A DNA stretch of 13,949 bases from Discostella pseudostelligera (taxonomy: Eukaryota; Bacillariophyta; Thalassiosirophyceae; Thalassiosirales; Thalassiosiraceae): contig JALLBK010000522.1 of the NCBI GenBank assembly GCA_036940085.1, forward strand, positions 1 to 13,949, written 5' to 3'. Both the position numbers and the translations under genes were made by a program. Positions 1 to 7,143 of the stretch are shown piece after piece. Positions within the stretch are counted from its first letter, which is position 1. Every line of letters begins with the position of its first letter. Under the pieces are notes generated by a model, which was not told the DNA's origin, ran no database searches, and saw only the letters and a program-made list of their open reading frames with translations.

Positions 1-850
1 TAGGTTCATAGGTTCATAGGTTCATAGGTTCATAGGTTCATAGGTTCATAGGTTCGGAGGTTCAGAGGTTCAGAGGTTCTTCAGAAGTTTCTTAGTCAGA
101 GGTGTGAAGTGTAGAGGTGAAGTTGTGCAGAGGAAGAAGAGTTGCAGGGGTGCAGAGATGCTGAGTAGGTACGGAGTAGGTTCTGAGGTTCAACAGTGGT
201 GATTGTGCAGGTAGTGAGCAGGTGCATGTGCAAAACTGCAGAGGTGTGCGCAAAGCAGCAGAGGTGATGAAGATGAGCAGAAGTGAAGAAGTGGTGCAGA
301 AGTACGGAAGTTGTGCTTTTGTGCAGGGTGCAGAGGTGCAGAGGTGCAGAGGTGCTGGGTAGGTTCTCAGTATGCAGGTAGTGAGCAGATGCATGTGCAA
401 AACTGCAGAGGTGTTAGCAAAGCTGCAGAGGTGGTGAAGAGGAGCAGAAGGGCAGATGTGAAAACGTGCAGAAGTGCATAGGTGCAGAGGTTGCTGAGGA
501 GGTGCAGAGGTGCAGAGGTGCAGAGGTGCAGGGTAGGTTCCAAGTAGGTTCTGAGGTTCAACAGAGGTGATTGTGCAGGAAGTGAGCAGGTGCATGTGCA
601 AAGCTGCAGATGTGTCGTCTGCAAAGCTGCAGAGGTGGGGAAGAGGAGCAGAAGTGCAGAAGTGCATGAAAGGAAGAATTGCTGACGAGATGCAGAGGTG
701 CAGAGGTGCAGAGGTGAAGAGGTTCAAAGGTTCAAAGGTTCAGAGGTTCAGAGGTTCAGAGGTTCAGAGGTTCAAAGGTTCAAAGGTTCAGAGGTTCAGA
801 GGTTCAGAGGTTCAGATGTGCAGTCAGAGGTGTTGAAGTGCAGAGGTTAA
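1..850. repeat. octamer-period satellite array (left block)
   Basis: The block is built from 8-bp units. Positions 1-80 are ten consecutive octamers: six perfect TAGGTTCA copies, then TAGGTTCG and GAGGTTCA variants. Around 325-354 and 501-531 the unit is AGGTGCAG, and at about 719-818 it is AGGTTCAA/AGGTTCAG. Between the pure runs lie degraded copies of a longer unit, listed separately. The plus strand is rich in G and A and poor in C. The array touches the left edge, so its full length is unknown. Because 8 is not a multiple of 3, any frame through it gives an 8-residue repeat (EVQRFRGS-like on plus, APLHLCTS-like on minus), so the long frames here are not evidence of genes. Confidence 0.93.
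176..655. repeat. three degraded copies of a ~110-bp higher-order repeat unit
   Basis: A longer unit recurs at about 176-285, 359-450 and 545-655. Each copy starts GTAGGTTCT and carries AGTGAGCAG followed by GCATGTGCAAA, then a CTGCAGAGGTG or CTGCAGATGTG stretch, and ends in an AGCAGAAG-like stretch. The second copy lacks the GTTCAACAGAGGTGATT part that copies one and three share. Pure octamer runs separate the copies, so the array has two nested periods. Boundaries are approximate. Confidence 0.8.
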
Positions 851-896
851 TTAGAATAGGTTGCCTTAAGCTTTAGGGAGTATTTTCTCTTTGGGC

Positions 897-937
897 ATAG
901 GTTGGCTGGTAGGCCAGGTATCTGTGACCCAACCTAT
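897..937. repeat. 9-bp inverted repeat, internal to the candidate element
   Basis: ATAGGTTGG at 897-905 is exactly complementary in reverse to CCAACCTAT at 929-937, with a 23-nt loop. The stem repeats the TAGGTTG motif of the outer ends of the candidate element, suggesting subterminal repeats. Confidence 0.6.
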
Positions 938-981
938 CATCCTAACCACCCTCAGGCACCCTCGAGAACCTATGTTTTTTG

Positions 982-1000
982 GGGTGATATGGGATCACCC
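982..1000. repeat. 7-bp hairpin GGGTGAT/ATCACCC
   Basis: GGGTGAT (982-988) and ATCACCC (994-1000) form a perfect stem around a 5-nt loop. A further GGGTG follows at 1004-1008 and could pair with the same right arm. Function unknown. Confidence 0.5.
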
Positions 1001-1510
1001 TAAGGGTGTTTTGTTTTTCACAAAAATCATCCTAAGCAGTTTAGGACAGGTCAAAAAAGGGGGCCTGTGGGGATAAGGTGAGGGCAGGTTTCTTATTGGG
1101 ATTTCCTGCTGCATCCTGCATCTGATTGGCTAATTGGGTGCCCCACAAAAGGGAAGCACCAGTCACTGCTTGTCACTCTGATAATATATTCATTTACTAT
1201 TCACCAACACATCATCTTTCTGCTCCTCTTTTGCATTATCCTGCCCACAAATAGTATGGCATGTAATGTCTTGTCATGACAACTCATCAAAGGTTATCAA
1301 TAGATAGTGATAGTGGCATGCTTTTGAGTGTGGAGTGGATATGGTGTGAAGGAGATAGGATCTGTTAATTTCTACTGCTGCCAATGCCACTGACAACCAA
1401 ATTGCCATGGAAGGGCCCAATTTTACAAATTCTCAGGTAGAAATGCATAGTCAAAGTGAAAATTGCCACCCTAACCTACCAAAATAGGTCAACCTAGTAT
1501 TTCTAAGTCT

Positions 1511-2681
1511 GGTGAAGAGGTGAAGAGGTGCAGAGGTTGCAGAGGTGCAGAGGTGTAGAGGTGTAGAGGTGCTGAGTAGGTGCTGAGTAGGTTCTGAGGT
1601 TCAACAGAGGTGATTGTGCAGGTGATTATGTAGGTAGTGAGCAGGTGCATGTACAAAGCTCCAGAGGTGTGTGCAAAGCTGCAGAGATGTTGAAGCAGAG
1701 CAAAAATACAGAAGTTCAGCAGTTCAGCAGTTCAGAAGTTCAGAAGTTCAGAAGTTCAGAAGTTCAGAAGTGGTGCAGTGGTGCAGGTGCAGGTGTAGAT
1801 GCAGGTTCAGAGGTTCAGAAGTTCATCTTTAGAGGTTCAGAGGTTCAGAGGTTCAGAGGTTTAGAGGTTCAGAGGTTTAGAGGTTTAGAGGTTCAGAGGC
1901 GTAGAGGTTCAGAGGTGTAGAGGTTCAGAGATAAAGAGGTGCAGAGGTGCAGGTGCTGAGGAGGTGCAGAGGAGGTGCAGAGGTGCAGAGGTGCAGAGGT
2001 GCAGAGCAGGTGCAGAGGTGCATAGGTGCAGATGAGTTGCATAGGTTCAGAGGTTAAGAGGTGCAGTGGTGTAGGGGTGCAGAGGTGCAGAGTTACTGAG
2101 GAGGAGATGCAGAGTTTGCAGAGGTGGTGTACTAGAGCAGGTGCAGGAGTTCAGACATGCAGTGGTGCAGAGGAGCAGAATTAAGATTGTGCAACTGATT
2201 AACTGATACTTGTGCATGTGCAGGAGAGCAAGTGCAAGGCTGCTGAGGTGCAGAGATGCATACATGGAGTTGCTCAGGTGCTAAGTTGGTGCTTAGATTC
2301 AGCAGAAGTGATTGTTCAGGAGGTGAGCTTTTGCAAAGCTGCTGAGGTGCAAAGGTGCAGAGGTGATTTTTCAGCTGATTGTGCAGGTGCAGGAGAGCAG
2401 GTACAAAGCTGCTTACTAGGTACCACAGAGATACAGATATGGAGGTGCTGGATGCACTGAGTGTAGGTTCTCAGGTTCAGCTGAGGTGATTGTGCAGGTG
2501 GTGAGCGGGTGCAAAGGTGCAGAGGAGTAGGGGTGCAGAGGATCAGAGGAGGTGCAGGAGCAGAGGAGCAGAGGTGCAGGTACAGAGTGCAAAGGATGCA
2601 AAGGTGCACCAGATGTGCAGAGGTTTTGCAGAGGTGGTGTAGAGCAGGTGCATGTGATTGTTCAGGTGCAGAGGTGCAGAA
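1511..2681. repeat. octamer-period satellite array (right block)
   Basis: The same repeat family resumes to the right of the interrupting segment. AGGTGCAG/AGGTGTAG units run at about 1511-1572. GTTCAGCA then GTTCAGAA units run at 1722-1768. AGGTTCAG/AGGTTTAG units run at about 1800-1930, and AGGTGCAG units at 1939-2100. A well-kept higher-order unit lies at about 1587-1700 (GTAGGTTCT, TTCAACAGAGGTGATTGTG, AGTGAGCAG, GCATGTACAAA). More decayed partial copies lie near 2185-2260, 2281-2365, 2463-2520 and 2640-2680. The array decays towards its right end and stops abruptly at about 2681. Predicted frames such as 1645-1920 (+) or 2047-2265 (-) are repeat translations, not genes. Confidence 0.9.
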
Positions 2682-3098
2682 ATCCCTTATCGACTTACAT
2701 CTTGATCAACTAATCAGTCAACACTTAGCAAATGCACTTGCACATCTATTTCTTGCTCACAACATACTCTGATTGCAAATGATTCACTGAGAGTGATGTT
2801 TCTTGGACAAAGGATATCAGTCATAGAACATTGTCATCATCAATCTCATCACACTGAAAGCCATTGGGCAGTTTATGAATGATGAGGATAATATTGCTTC
2901 TTCATCGGCGTTGCAGTTACTAGGTGCCATTCTCATTGTCGGATGCTTTACGCACAAGGAACAACTTGGCATCATTCATCATATTGAAAATCGAAACGAA
3001 TTGAAATTATTCGATACAGAAAAGAATGCCCCCCGCTCAACACAGATATTGTCACGTATCAATCGCCCGGAATCCAAAATGATAATTGAACAATACTA
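2682..3098. other. intergenic stretch, no supported feature
   Basis: This is mixed-composition DNA between the satellite and the end of the minus-strand SDR gene. It presumably contains that gene's 3' UTR and polyadenylation region (minus strand). I see no RNA gene, conserved motif or credible ORF. A plus-strand frame from 2875 to 3435 runs through it but overlaps the SDR antisense and shows no domain. Confidence 0.5.
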
Positions 3099-3956
3099 TC
3101 ATCCACGACCAACCAATGGCTGCTTCGTGGGCATAACCGTACTCTCTAAAACATTGGTTTCATTTGGCAAGTTTGCCACCAAGGCAACATACCTCCCAAT
3201 ATCATCAACATCAACAAATCCTTCCTCCCGTTCTCGTCGTGCAGCCTCTTCCGCGGACATGATGGCACTCCGAACATTCCCCGGATTGATTTGGCATACG
3301 GCCACTACTCCACTATTATCACTCCCACCGCCTTCTCCTGTGAGCTTGGCACATTTGGTCGTTTTGGATAAATTCCGTCCCTCAATGGAAAGAGCACGTG
3401 TCAATCCACTCAATGCATATTTTGACGTAGTGTAGGGAACGGAATGCAATCGCGGAGATTCACATGCAATACTACCAATATTGATAATTCGCCCCCCCAC
3501 TGGAGTTGTCATTGCCATTTTCGACATGGCCCATCTGCTCAAAATGTAAGGTACTATCAAATTCACTTCCATAACTTGACGCAATGTCTCCGCTGGCACA
3601 TCGACAATAGGTTCATTCCCCAGAGAACATCCTGCACAATTGATGAGTAGATCTAATCTATCCAACGCTTGACTTTGGATGCGTGCCGAGTTTTTTAGAG
3701 ATTCGAAATGAGAATTCAATGTAGAAACGACCATGGATTCATTGGTCAGATCTTCCGTCTGCAGAAAGGCATCGAAGGGAGGAGGAGAGCCGCCGTCGAC
3801 CGTTTGTGGAGGACGTCGTCCGATGAGAATTATGTGCCAATTATTGTTTGATGACGATGATGATGCTTTGAGTGCTTGGGCAATGGCATAACCGATAGTT
3901 CCTGAGGCGCCGGTTAGGAGACAGACCTTCGTTTCGCGAGCGTCCGACGACGACAT
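3099..3956 (-). CDS. short-chain dehydrogenase/reductase (classical SDR, FabG-like fold)
   Basis: The 285-aa single-exon protein is a complete classical SDR, a soluble NAD(P)(H)-dependent oxidoreductase with a Rossmann fold. The dinucleotide-binding motif TGASGTIG lies at residues 15-22 and the NNAG-type motif, here NCAG, at 106-109. The catalytic Ser is in IGSIACES (about 152) and the catalytic YTTSK is at 165-169. The NPG motif after the sixth strand is at about 214-216. GRRP near residue 47 suggests NADP preference by family rule. A low-complexity Ser/Asn run (32-39) and a Gly-rich insert near 187-195 are probably surface loops. The ATG start is bounded by an in-frame TGA two codons upstream. 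There is no obvious signal peptide. Substrate cannot be told; 3-oxoacyl reductase or a sugar/alcohol dehydrogenase are the usual alternatives. Confidence 0.9.
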   Translation of the reverse strand: MSSSDARETKVCLLTGASGTIGYAIAQALKASSSSSNNNWHIILIGRRPPQTVDGGSPPPFDAFLQTEDLTNESMVVSTLNSHFESLKNSARIQSQALDRLDLLINCAGCSLGNEPIVDVPAETLRQVMEVNLIVPYILSRWAMSKMAMTTPVGGRIINIGSIACESPRLHSVPYTTSKYALSGLTRALSIEGRNLSKTTKCAKLTGEGGGSDNSGVVAVCQINPGNVRSAIMSAEEAARREREEGFVDVDDIGRYVALVANLPNETNVLESTVMPTKQPLVGRG

Positions 3957-4035
3957 GATTCAATGTGGGACGGCCAATACCAATGCGATGACTTGCGGTG
4001 ACGAAGACTCTACTACTGCCGCCAGTGCTATGCCG

Positions 4036-4065
4036 CTACTACTGCTACTGCTGCTGCTGCTGCTG
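4036..4065. repeat. CTA/CTG trinucleotide microsatellite
   Basis: The run reads CTACTACTGCTACTG and ends in six consecutive CTG triplets (4048-4065). On the minus strand this is a CAG run about 90-110 nt upstream of the SDR start codon, probably in its 5' leader or core promoter. Confidence 0.85.
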
Positions 4066-4124
4066 ATTGATACTATGTTGTCGCTGCCGCTTTTAGCACT
4101 CGTACTGTAACCCGACGACCGTCA

Positions 4125-4535
4125 TCATCTCGTCTTTTTGTCGTTTGCCGTAGCTTTGCCAAAATGCGAAAATGGCAGGAGGAGAGAATGTGGTGATTTT
4201 GGCGGGAAGAGAGTAGCGGGAAGAGAATTGAGTCTGTCTGTCCGGCCGCAGCTGTCCGCAGCCACCGTTGAAGATTCGGAATTTTCAAATGTTATGAAGT
4301 TCGTAAGTGAGAGGATGGGCCGAAATGGGAATGCGACGGGGCTCTTTTTACCAGTTTCTAAACGACAAAGATTTCGCAGAAGTAGAGAAATTGTGCAGAT
4401 AAAATTACCCCAAATCAATTCCTCATGAGAATTCTCATCTCGCGCCCAACGCATCACCCAACACAAAGCCAGCAACGAAACCAACACCAAGTGAGCAGCA
4501 CCAAATCCGGAGCCAGGAGCTTGCTTCAATTTCAT
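4125..4535 (-). CDS. doubtful small ORF with N-terminal hydrophobic segment
   Basis: This 136-codon ATG-started frame has a hydrophobic stretch near residues 13-28 (AAHLVLVSLLALCWVM) that could be a membrane anchor, then low-complexity sequence with no recognised domain. A GT at the WG codons (about residue 42) could begin an intron, so only the first ~40 residues might be coding. Against it, an overlapping plus-strand frame (4138-4428) is similarly open, and the region lies in a divergent promoter interval. I do not recognise it. It may be a small membrane protein or chance. Confidence 0.2.
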   Translation of the reverse strand: MKLKQAPGSGFGAAHLVLVSLLALCWVMRWARDENSHEELIWGNFICTISLLLRNLCRLETGKKSPVAFPFRPILSLTNFITFENSESSTVAADSCGRTDRLNSLPATLFPPKSPHSLLLPFSHFGKATANDKKTR

Positions 4536-4649
4536 TTTCCCATTGAGCCGAACAAAGACAAAGGGTAGCGCCCGGAAATCAACACTTCGTCATCGGCATA
4601 ATAATATCGGACATCATCGGGAAAGAACTCACCGACGTTTCACTGCACA

Positions 4650-6658
4650 ATGATGGACGACGAAGAAATGAATCCCCCCGAAGCCGAAGCCAAAGCCAAA
4701 GCCGAAGCCGAAGCCGCAAAGCCGGCAGAGGCCGCCGCCAACGACATGAGCATGCACCGACTAGCTCGATACTACGCCATCTTGCGAGATTTCATGTCTT
4801 ACTTCCACTCGACGTCTGATATTTACCCACCCAGCCATGAGGTAAGTGGTAGTGCTTTGTGCAATTTCTCTTCTGTTGGGTGTGGTGAACCTTACTTTGA
4901 ACATTATTTGCTCCTCCTCTTTCTCTTTGTCGTCATAACTCATCTTCATATCTTGTGCCACCTATGTCTCCCCATCCATCATTCAAGTTTACTGGAGAAG
5001 AACTAAGCCTCATCACCCCCGACGATTTGATCAAGTGGATGACATTCAAACTCTACAACAAGGAGGCAGCCGATCTTGACGAAATACCCGTCCGTGGCTC
5101 TCACTTCAGCATTGATTTTTACAAAAAGTCCATCAGTTACTTCATGCCACACAAGGATCAGAAATGGGACCCTGTTGCCAAACGAGGCAACCCAACTCGG
5201 TCGAAGGAAGTGAATGCATTCATTAATAGGATACGTGATATTGACATCAAAACCGGTGGGTCGAAGAAACGCAAGTCGATGATGTCGTTGGATACGACTA
5301 TGGAGGAAGATTCCACGTCAGGAGCTACGGGCACTCCAGCAAAACAACTTCTTGCCGTAACACCAGTAACGAAAGGAGGGGTGCATGGTTTACTCCAGAG
5401 AATGCACGCCCAGAATGTTCAACTGATTAACACATTTCATACGATGAACACAGCCATTGACAACATGAAGCGGGCTCTGCAGGCGAATAACCAAGCGATT
5501 ACGGCAGAGATGGCGAAGCTTCCATTGACTACCCCTAGTACTAGCCGGTTAGTCGACCTTTGCAATGTTGCCGAAGGAGCAGCCGCGGCCAGTGCCACGG
5601 CCAGTGCGACAAAGCCCATCAGCATCGGCTTTGACTCGGATATTGCATTCGATGCTCAAACACTTGGTTGGCATTACGTGCACCCAGATGGTATGAAGCG
5701 GCGTGTGCCCGCCAACTGGCAATTTCCACTTGGCAACCTTGAAGAAATGTACATCCTTTGGCATTGCGGTGATATACAGAATAGACTCGCTCCCATGAGT
5801 ACCTTAACTACCGCCGACGTTGCCTTCCTCGGAAAGAGAGCAAGGATAAACTTGAGTGACTTGAGGTATCTAATCAACATTGTGGACGAGGAAGCCAAGA
5901 GGAAGGGTAAGGCACCCACTGCAACTGGTATGACTCTGAGCCAAGCTCTGCAATGTTTCCAAGCGGGTATAAGTGCCATACAATCCTGTGCCGCGGCTAC
6001 GACTCCTGGGGGAAGGCAGAGGAATATCATGCGCTTGAAATGGAACACCTTGATGTCCTATGTGAAGAATGGGAAGAAGTCGAGCGAGGACGAGTTGACA
6101 CCACAGGAGGCGAATGAAAAAGCTCTTCTGGAGTTGTCCGCTCCCAGCCCAAACGACACTCCCGGTGATGAGTGGTGGTATATGCACGGCGATGGCATCA
6201 AGAGGAGGGTTCCTAGCACATACACGTTCCCCATGCTGAGTATCGAGGAGATGTATATTATTTGGCACTGTGGCATGCCAGAGCAGAAAATTTCTCCGAT
6301 GCGATACTTTACTCCGAAGGATCTCTCATGGCTCGCGGACCGATCGAGGAAGAATCTCGGTGAGGTTCGTTCCCTCATGTCGAAAGTTGATCTCGAGGCC
6401 GCCCGACAGGGAATTCCACCCATGGCAGATATGACAGTGAGCTATGCTAGGCAGTGCTGTCGCGCGGGTCTTCTTGGCTTGAATTTTCATCCTACCACTC
6501 AGAGTGGACGTCCGCGAGATATTGGGCAAATGAAATGGTCGTCTGTGGCGCGAAACAAGGATTTCAAGTTGGCATCTGAATCTCAGCAGGATGGAGAAGA
6601 AGAAGAGGAAGAAGTGCAGGAGGAGGAGGAGGAGGAAGGAGAAGAAGAAGGATGGTGA
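4650..6658 (+). CDS. diatom-type DNA-binding-like protein with duplicated WHCG domain (possibly Crypton/tyrosine-recombinase related)
   Basis: There are two exons, 4650-4841 and 4988-6658, with a phase-0 intron (4842-4987, GTAAGT…TTCAAG); the spliced product is about 620 aa. An in-frame TAA at 4602-4604 bounds the start. Residues 10-32 are an Ala/Glu/Lys repeat. Residues about 35-150 form a module with YYAILRDFMSYF, ITPDDLIKWM, YKKSISYFMP and GNPTRSKEVNAFI, which I recognise as a dispersed diatom family resembling the N-terminal helical part of tyrosine recombinases. A basic KKRK (157-160) could be a nuclear signal. A helical linker (about 195-240) follows. Two copies of a ~125-aa domain (292-426 and 460-581) share W-Y-H-DG-KRRVP, FP, EEMY-WHCG, PM and a final KW. 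The protein ends in a nearly pure Glu tail. No recombinase Arg-His-Arg-Tyr set is visible, so it is either domesticated, a fragment of an element, or an unrelated host family. Confidence 0.8.
4842..4987 (+). other. phase-0 GT-AG spliceosomal intron
   Basis: The donor is GAG|GTAAGTGG and the acceptor TTCAAG|TTTAC. Splicing joins PPSHE to FTGEELSLITP, giving the expected continuous N-terminal module. Read-through from exon 1 hits a stop at 5004-5006. At 146 bp it is almost twice the length of the introns in the kinase/ATPase gene. Confidence 0.85.
5669..6538 (+). repeat. two diverged tandem copies of one protein domain
   Basis: Copy one (5669-6073) and copy two (6173-6538) encode the same order of motifs: DG-KRRVP, FP, EEMY-[IL]-WHCG, PM, T-D, L-R-R-NL, VD-EA-R-G, then G-R-R-I and KW. 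The DNA has diverged strongly, so this is an old duplication at the protein level rather than a recent tandem repeat. Confidence 0.85.
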
Positions 6659-6891
6659 ACATGATGTGAAGCAGTAGGCCGGGAATGTGTTTGAATGAAC
6701 AATGAACAATGCATGTATTAGTATTTATTTTAGAACGCGAGCATTGGAAAGACTACTGATAGTGAAGGAACTCGATACACTGCAATTGAGAGTCTGACCT
6801 GCTAATCAATATTCATTGCTAATAATCATATTTGTTGCATCACATCGATCTCTTTCGATTTCGCGATAAGTAACGGTTCGTACCATATTAA

Positions 6892-6934
6892 CTCTCAAGA
6901 GAGGGGGACGTATCTGTGAGGGGGAGTCTCACAG
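6892..6934. repeat. two adjacent hairpins
   Basis: The first is CTCTC-AA-GAGAG at 6892-6903. The second is a perfect 7-bp stem CTGTGAG/CTCACAG (6914-6920 and 6928-6934) around a 7-nt G-rich loop. They sit about 230-260 nt after the upstream stop codon and 210-250 nt before the next ATG, so they could belong to a 3' end or to a promoter. Confidence 0.6.
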
Positions 6935-7087
6935 CCAAACGTACGGTACTTTTTTACTGGATATTGGATATTCCTACTATGAATAGATGCAATTTACGTA
7001 TCTACGCACCTACCCACCCACGTCCTTCGGCACCCTCAACCAGCCTCAACCCCTCGTCAATAATCAATAATGAACAATAGTTTTACC

Positions 7088-7129
7088 ATGGCCGACGGCG
7101 ACGGAGCATGTCGCCAGTATCACGGGTAG
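7088..7129 (+). promoter_or_regulatory. short upstream ORF (13 codons) in the SDR leader
   Basis: An ATG in the context ACCATGG starts a frame MADGDGACRQYHG that ends at TAG, 14 nt before the SDR ATG at 7144. The context is closer to the usual eukaryotic initiation consensus than the SDR start (ATAATGG). If the transcript includes it, it could reduce translation of the main ORF. Transcript extent is not visible from sequence. Confidence 0.4.
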
Positions 7130-7143
7130 ATTGACAATTAATA

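Larger units (their letters stand above)
851..1506. mobile_element. candidate non-autonomous transposon (MITE-like) inserted in the satellite
   Basis: This ~656-bp unique segment interrupts the octamer array. Its left end reads TTAGAATAGGTTG (851-863). Its right end reads CAACCTA (1490-1496), then GTAT, then TTCTAA (1501-1506). These are inverted copies of each other apart from the four extra bases. Internal motifs echo the ends: an inverted pair ATAGGTTGG/CCAACCTAT at 897-905 and 929-937, and CCTAACCTACC near 1470. No transposase or other convincing ORF is present; the 61-codon frame at 891-1076 has no recognisable features. I could not identify a clean target-site duplication. It could instead be an ordinary unique spacer between two arrays, with the inverted ends a coincidence of AGGTT-rich sequence. 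Confidence 0.45.
3957..4649. promoter_or_regulatory. divergent intergenic region between the SDR gene and the two-exon gene
   Basis: About 0.7 kb separates two divergently oriented start codons (3956 minus, 4650 plus), so both promoters should lie here unless the small ORF discussed separately is a gene. It holds a CTA/CTG triplet run at 4036-4065. I see no firm TATA box or known diatom regulatory element. Confidence 0.45.
6659..7143. other. intergenic region with stem-loops and a short uORF
   Basis: This holds the 3' UTR of the two-exon gene and the promoter and 5' leader of the downstream SDR gene. Two adjacent inverted repeats (6892-6903 and 6914-6934) and a 13-codon upstream ORF (7088-7129) are listed separately. 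No RNA gene was found. Confidence 0.6.

Noticed and set aside
1..56. TAGGTTCA repeats as a possible telomere
   Set aside because: The unit is not TTAGGG-like, and the array grades into internal variants rather than forming a chromosome end.
92..727. 211-codon minus-strand frame rich in APLHLCTS repeats
   Set aside because: It is the octamer satellite read on the minus strand; equivalent frames exist on both strands and no domain is present.
719..818. GGTTCAAAGG runs resembling a tRNA B box
   Set aside because: They are octamer repeat units; no A box, acceptor stem or cloverleaf could be drawn around them.
567..836. Plus-strand frame with EVQRFRGS repeats, and the similar one at 1645-1920
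   Set aside because: These are direct translations of the 8-bp repeat, with no independent coding signal.
1..2681. Possible CRISPR array
   Set aside because: The repeats are contiguous short tandem units with no unique spacers, and the genome is eukaryotic in character.
2875..3435. 186-codon plus-strand frame
   Set aside because: More than half of it is antisense to the well-supported SDR gene, and the rest shows no recognisable motif.
4138..4428. 96-codon plus-strand frame in the divergent spacer
   Set aside because: It has no domain, overlaps a similarly open minus-strand frame, and lies where promoters are expected.
6599..6655. GAA/GAG-rich tract as a non-coding microsatellite
   Set aside because: It is in frame with the two-exon gene and encodes its Glu tail up to the stop codon.
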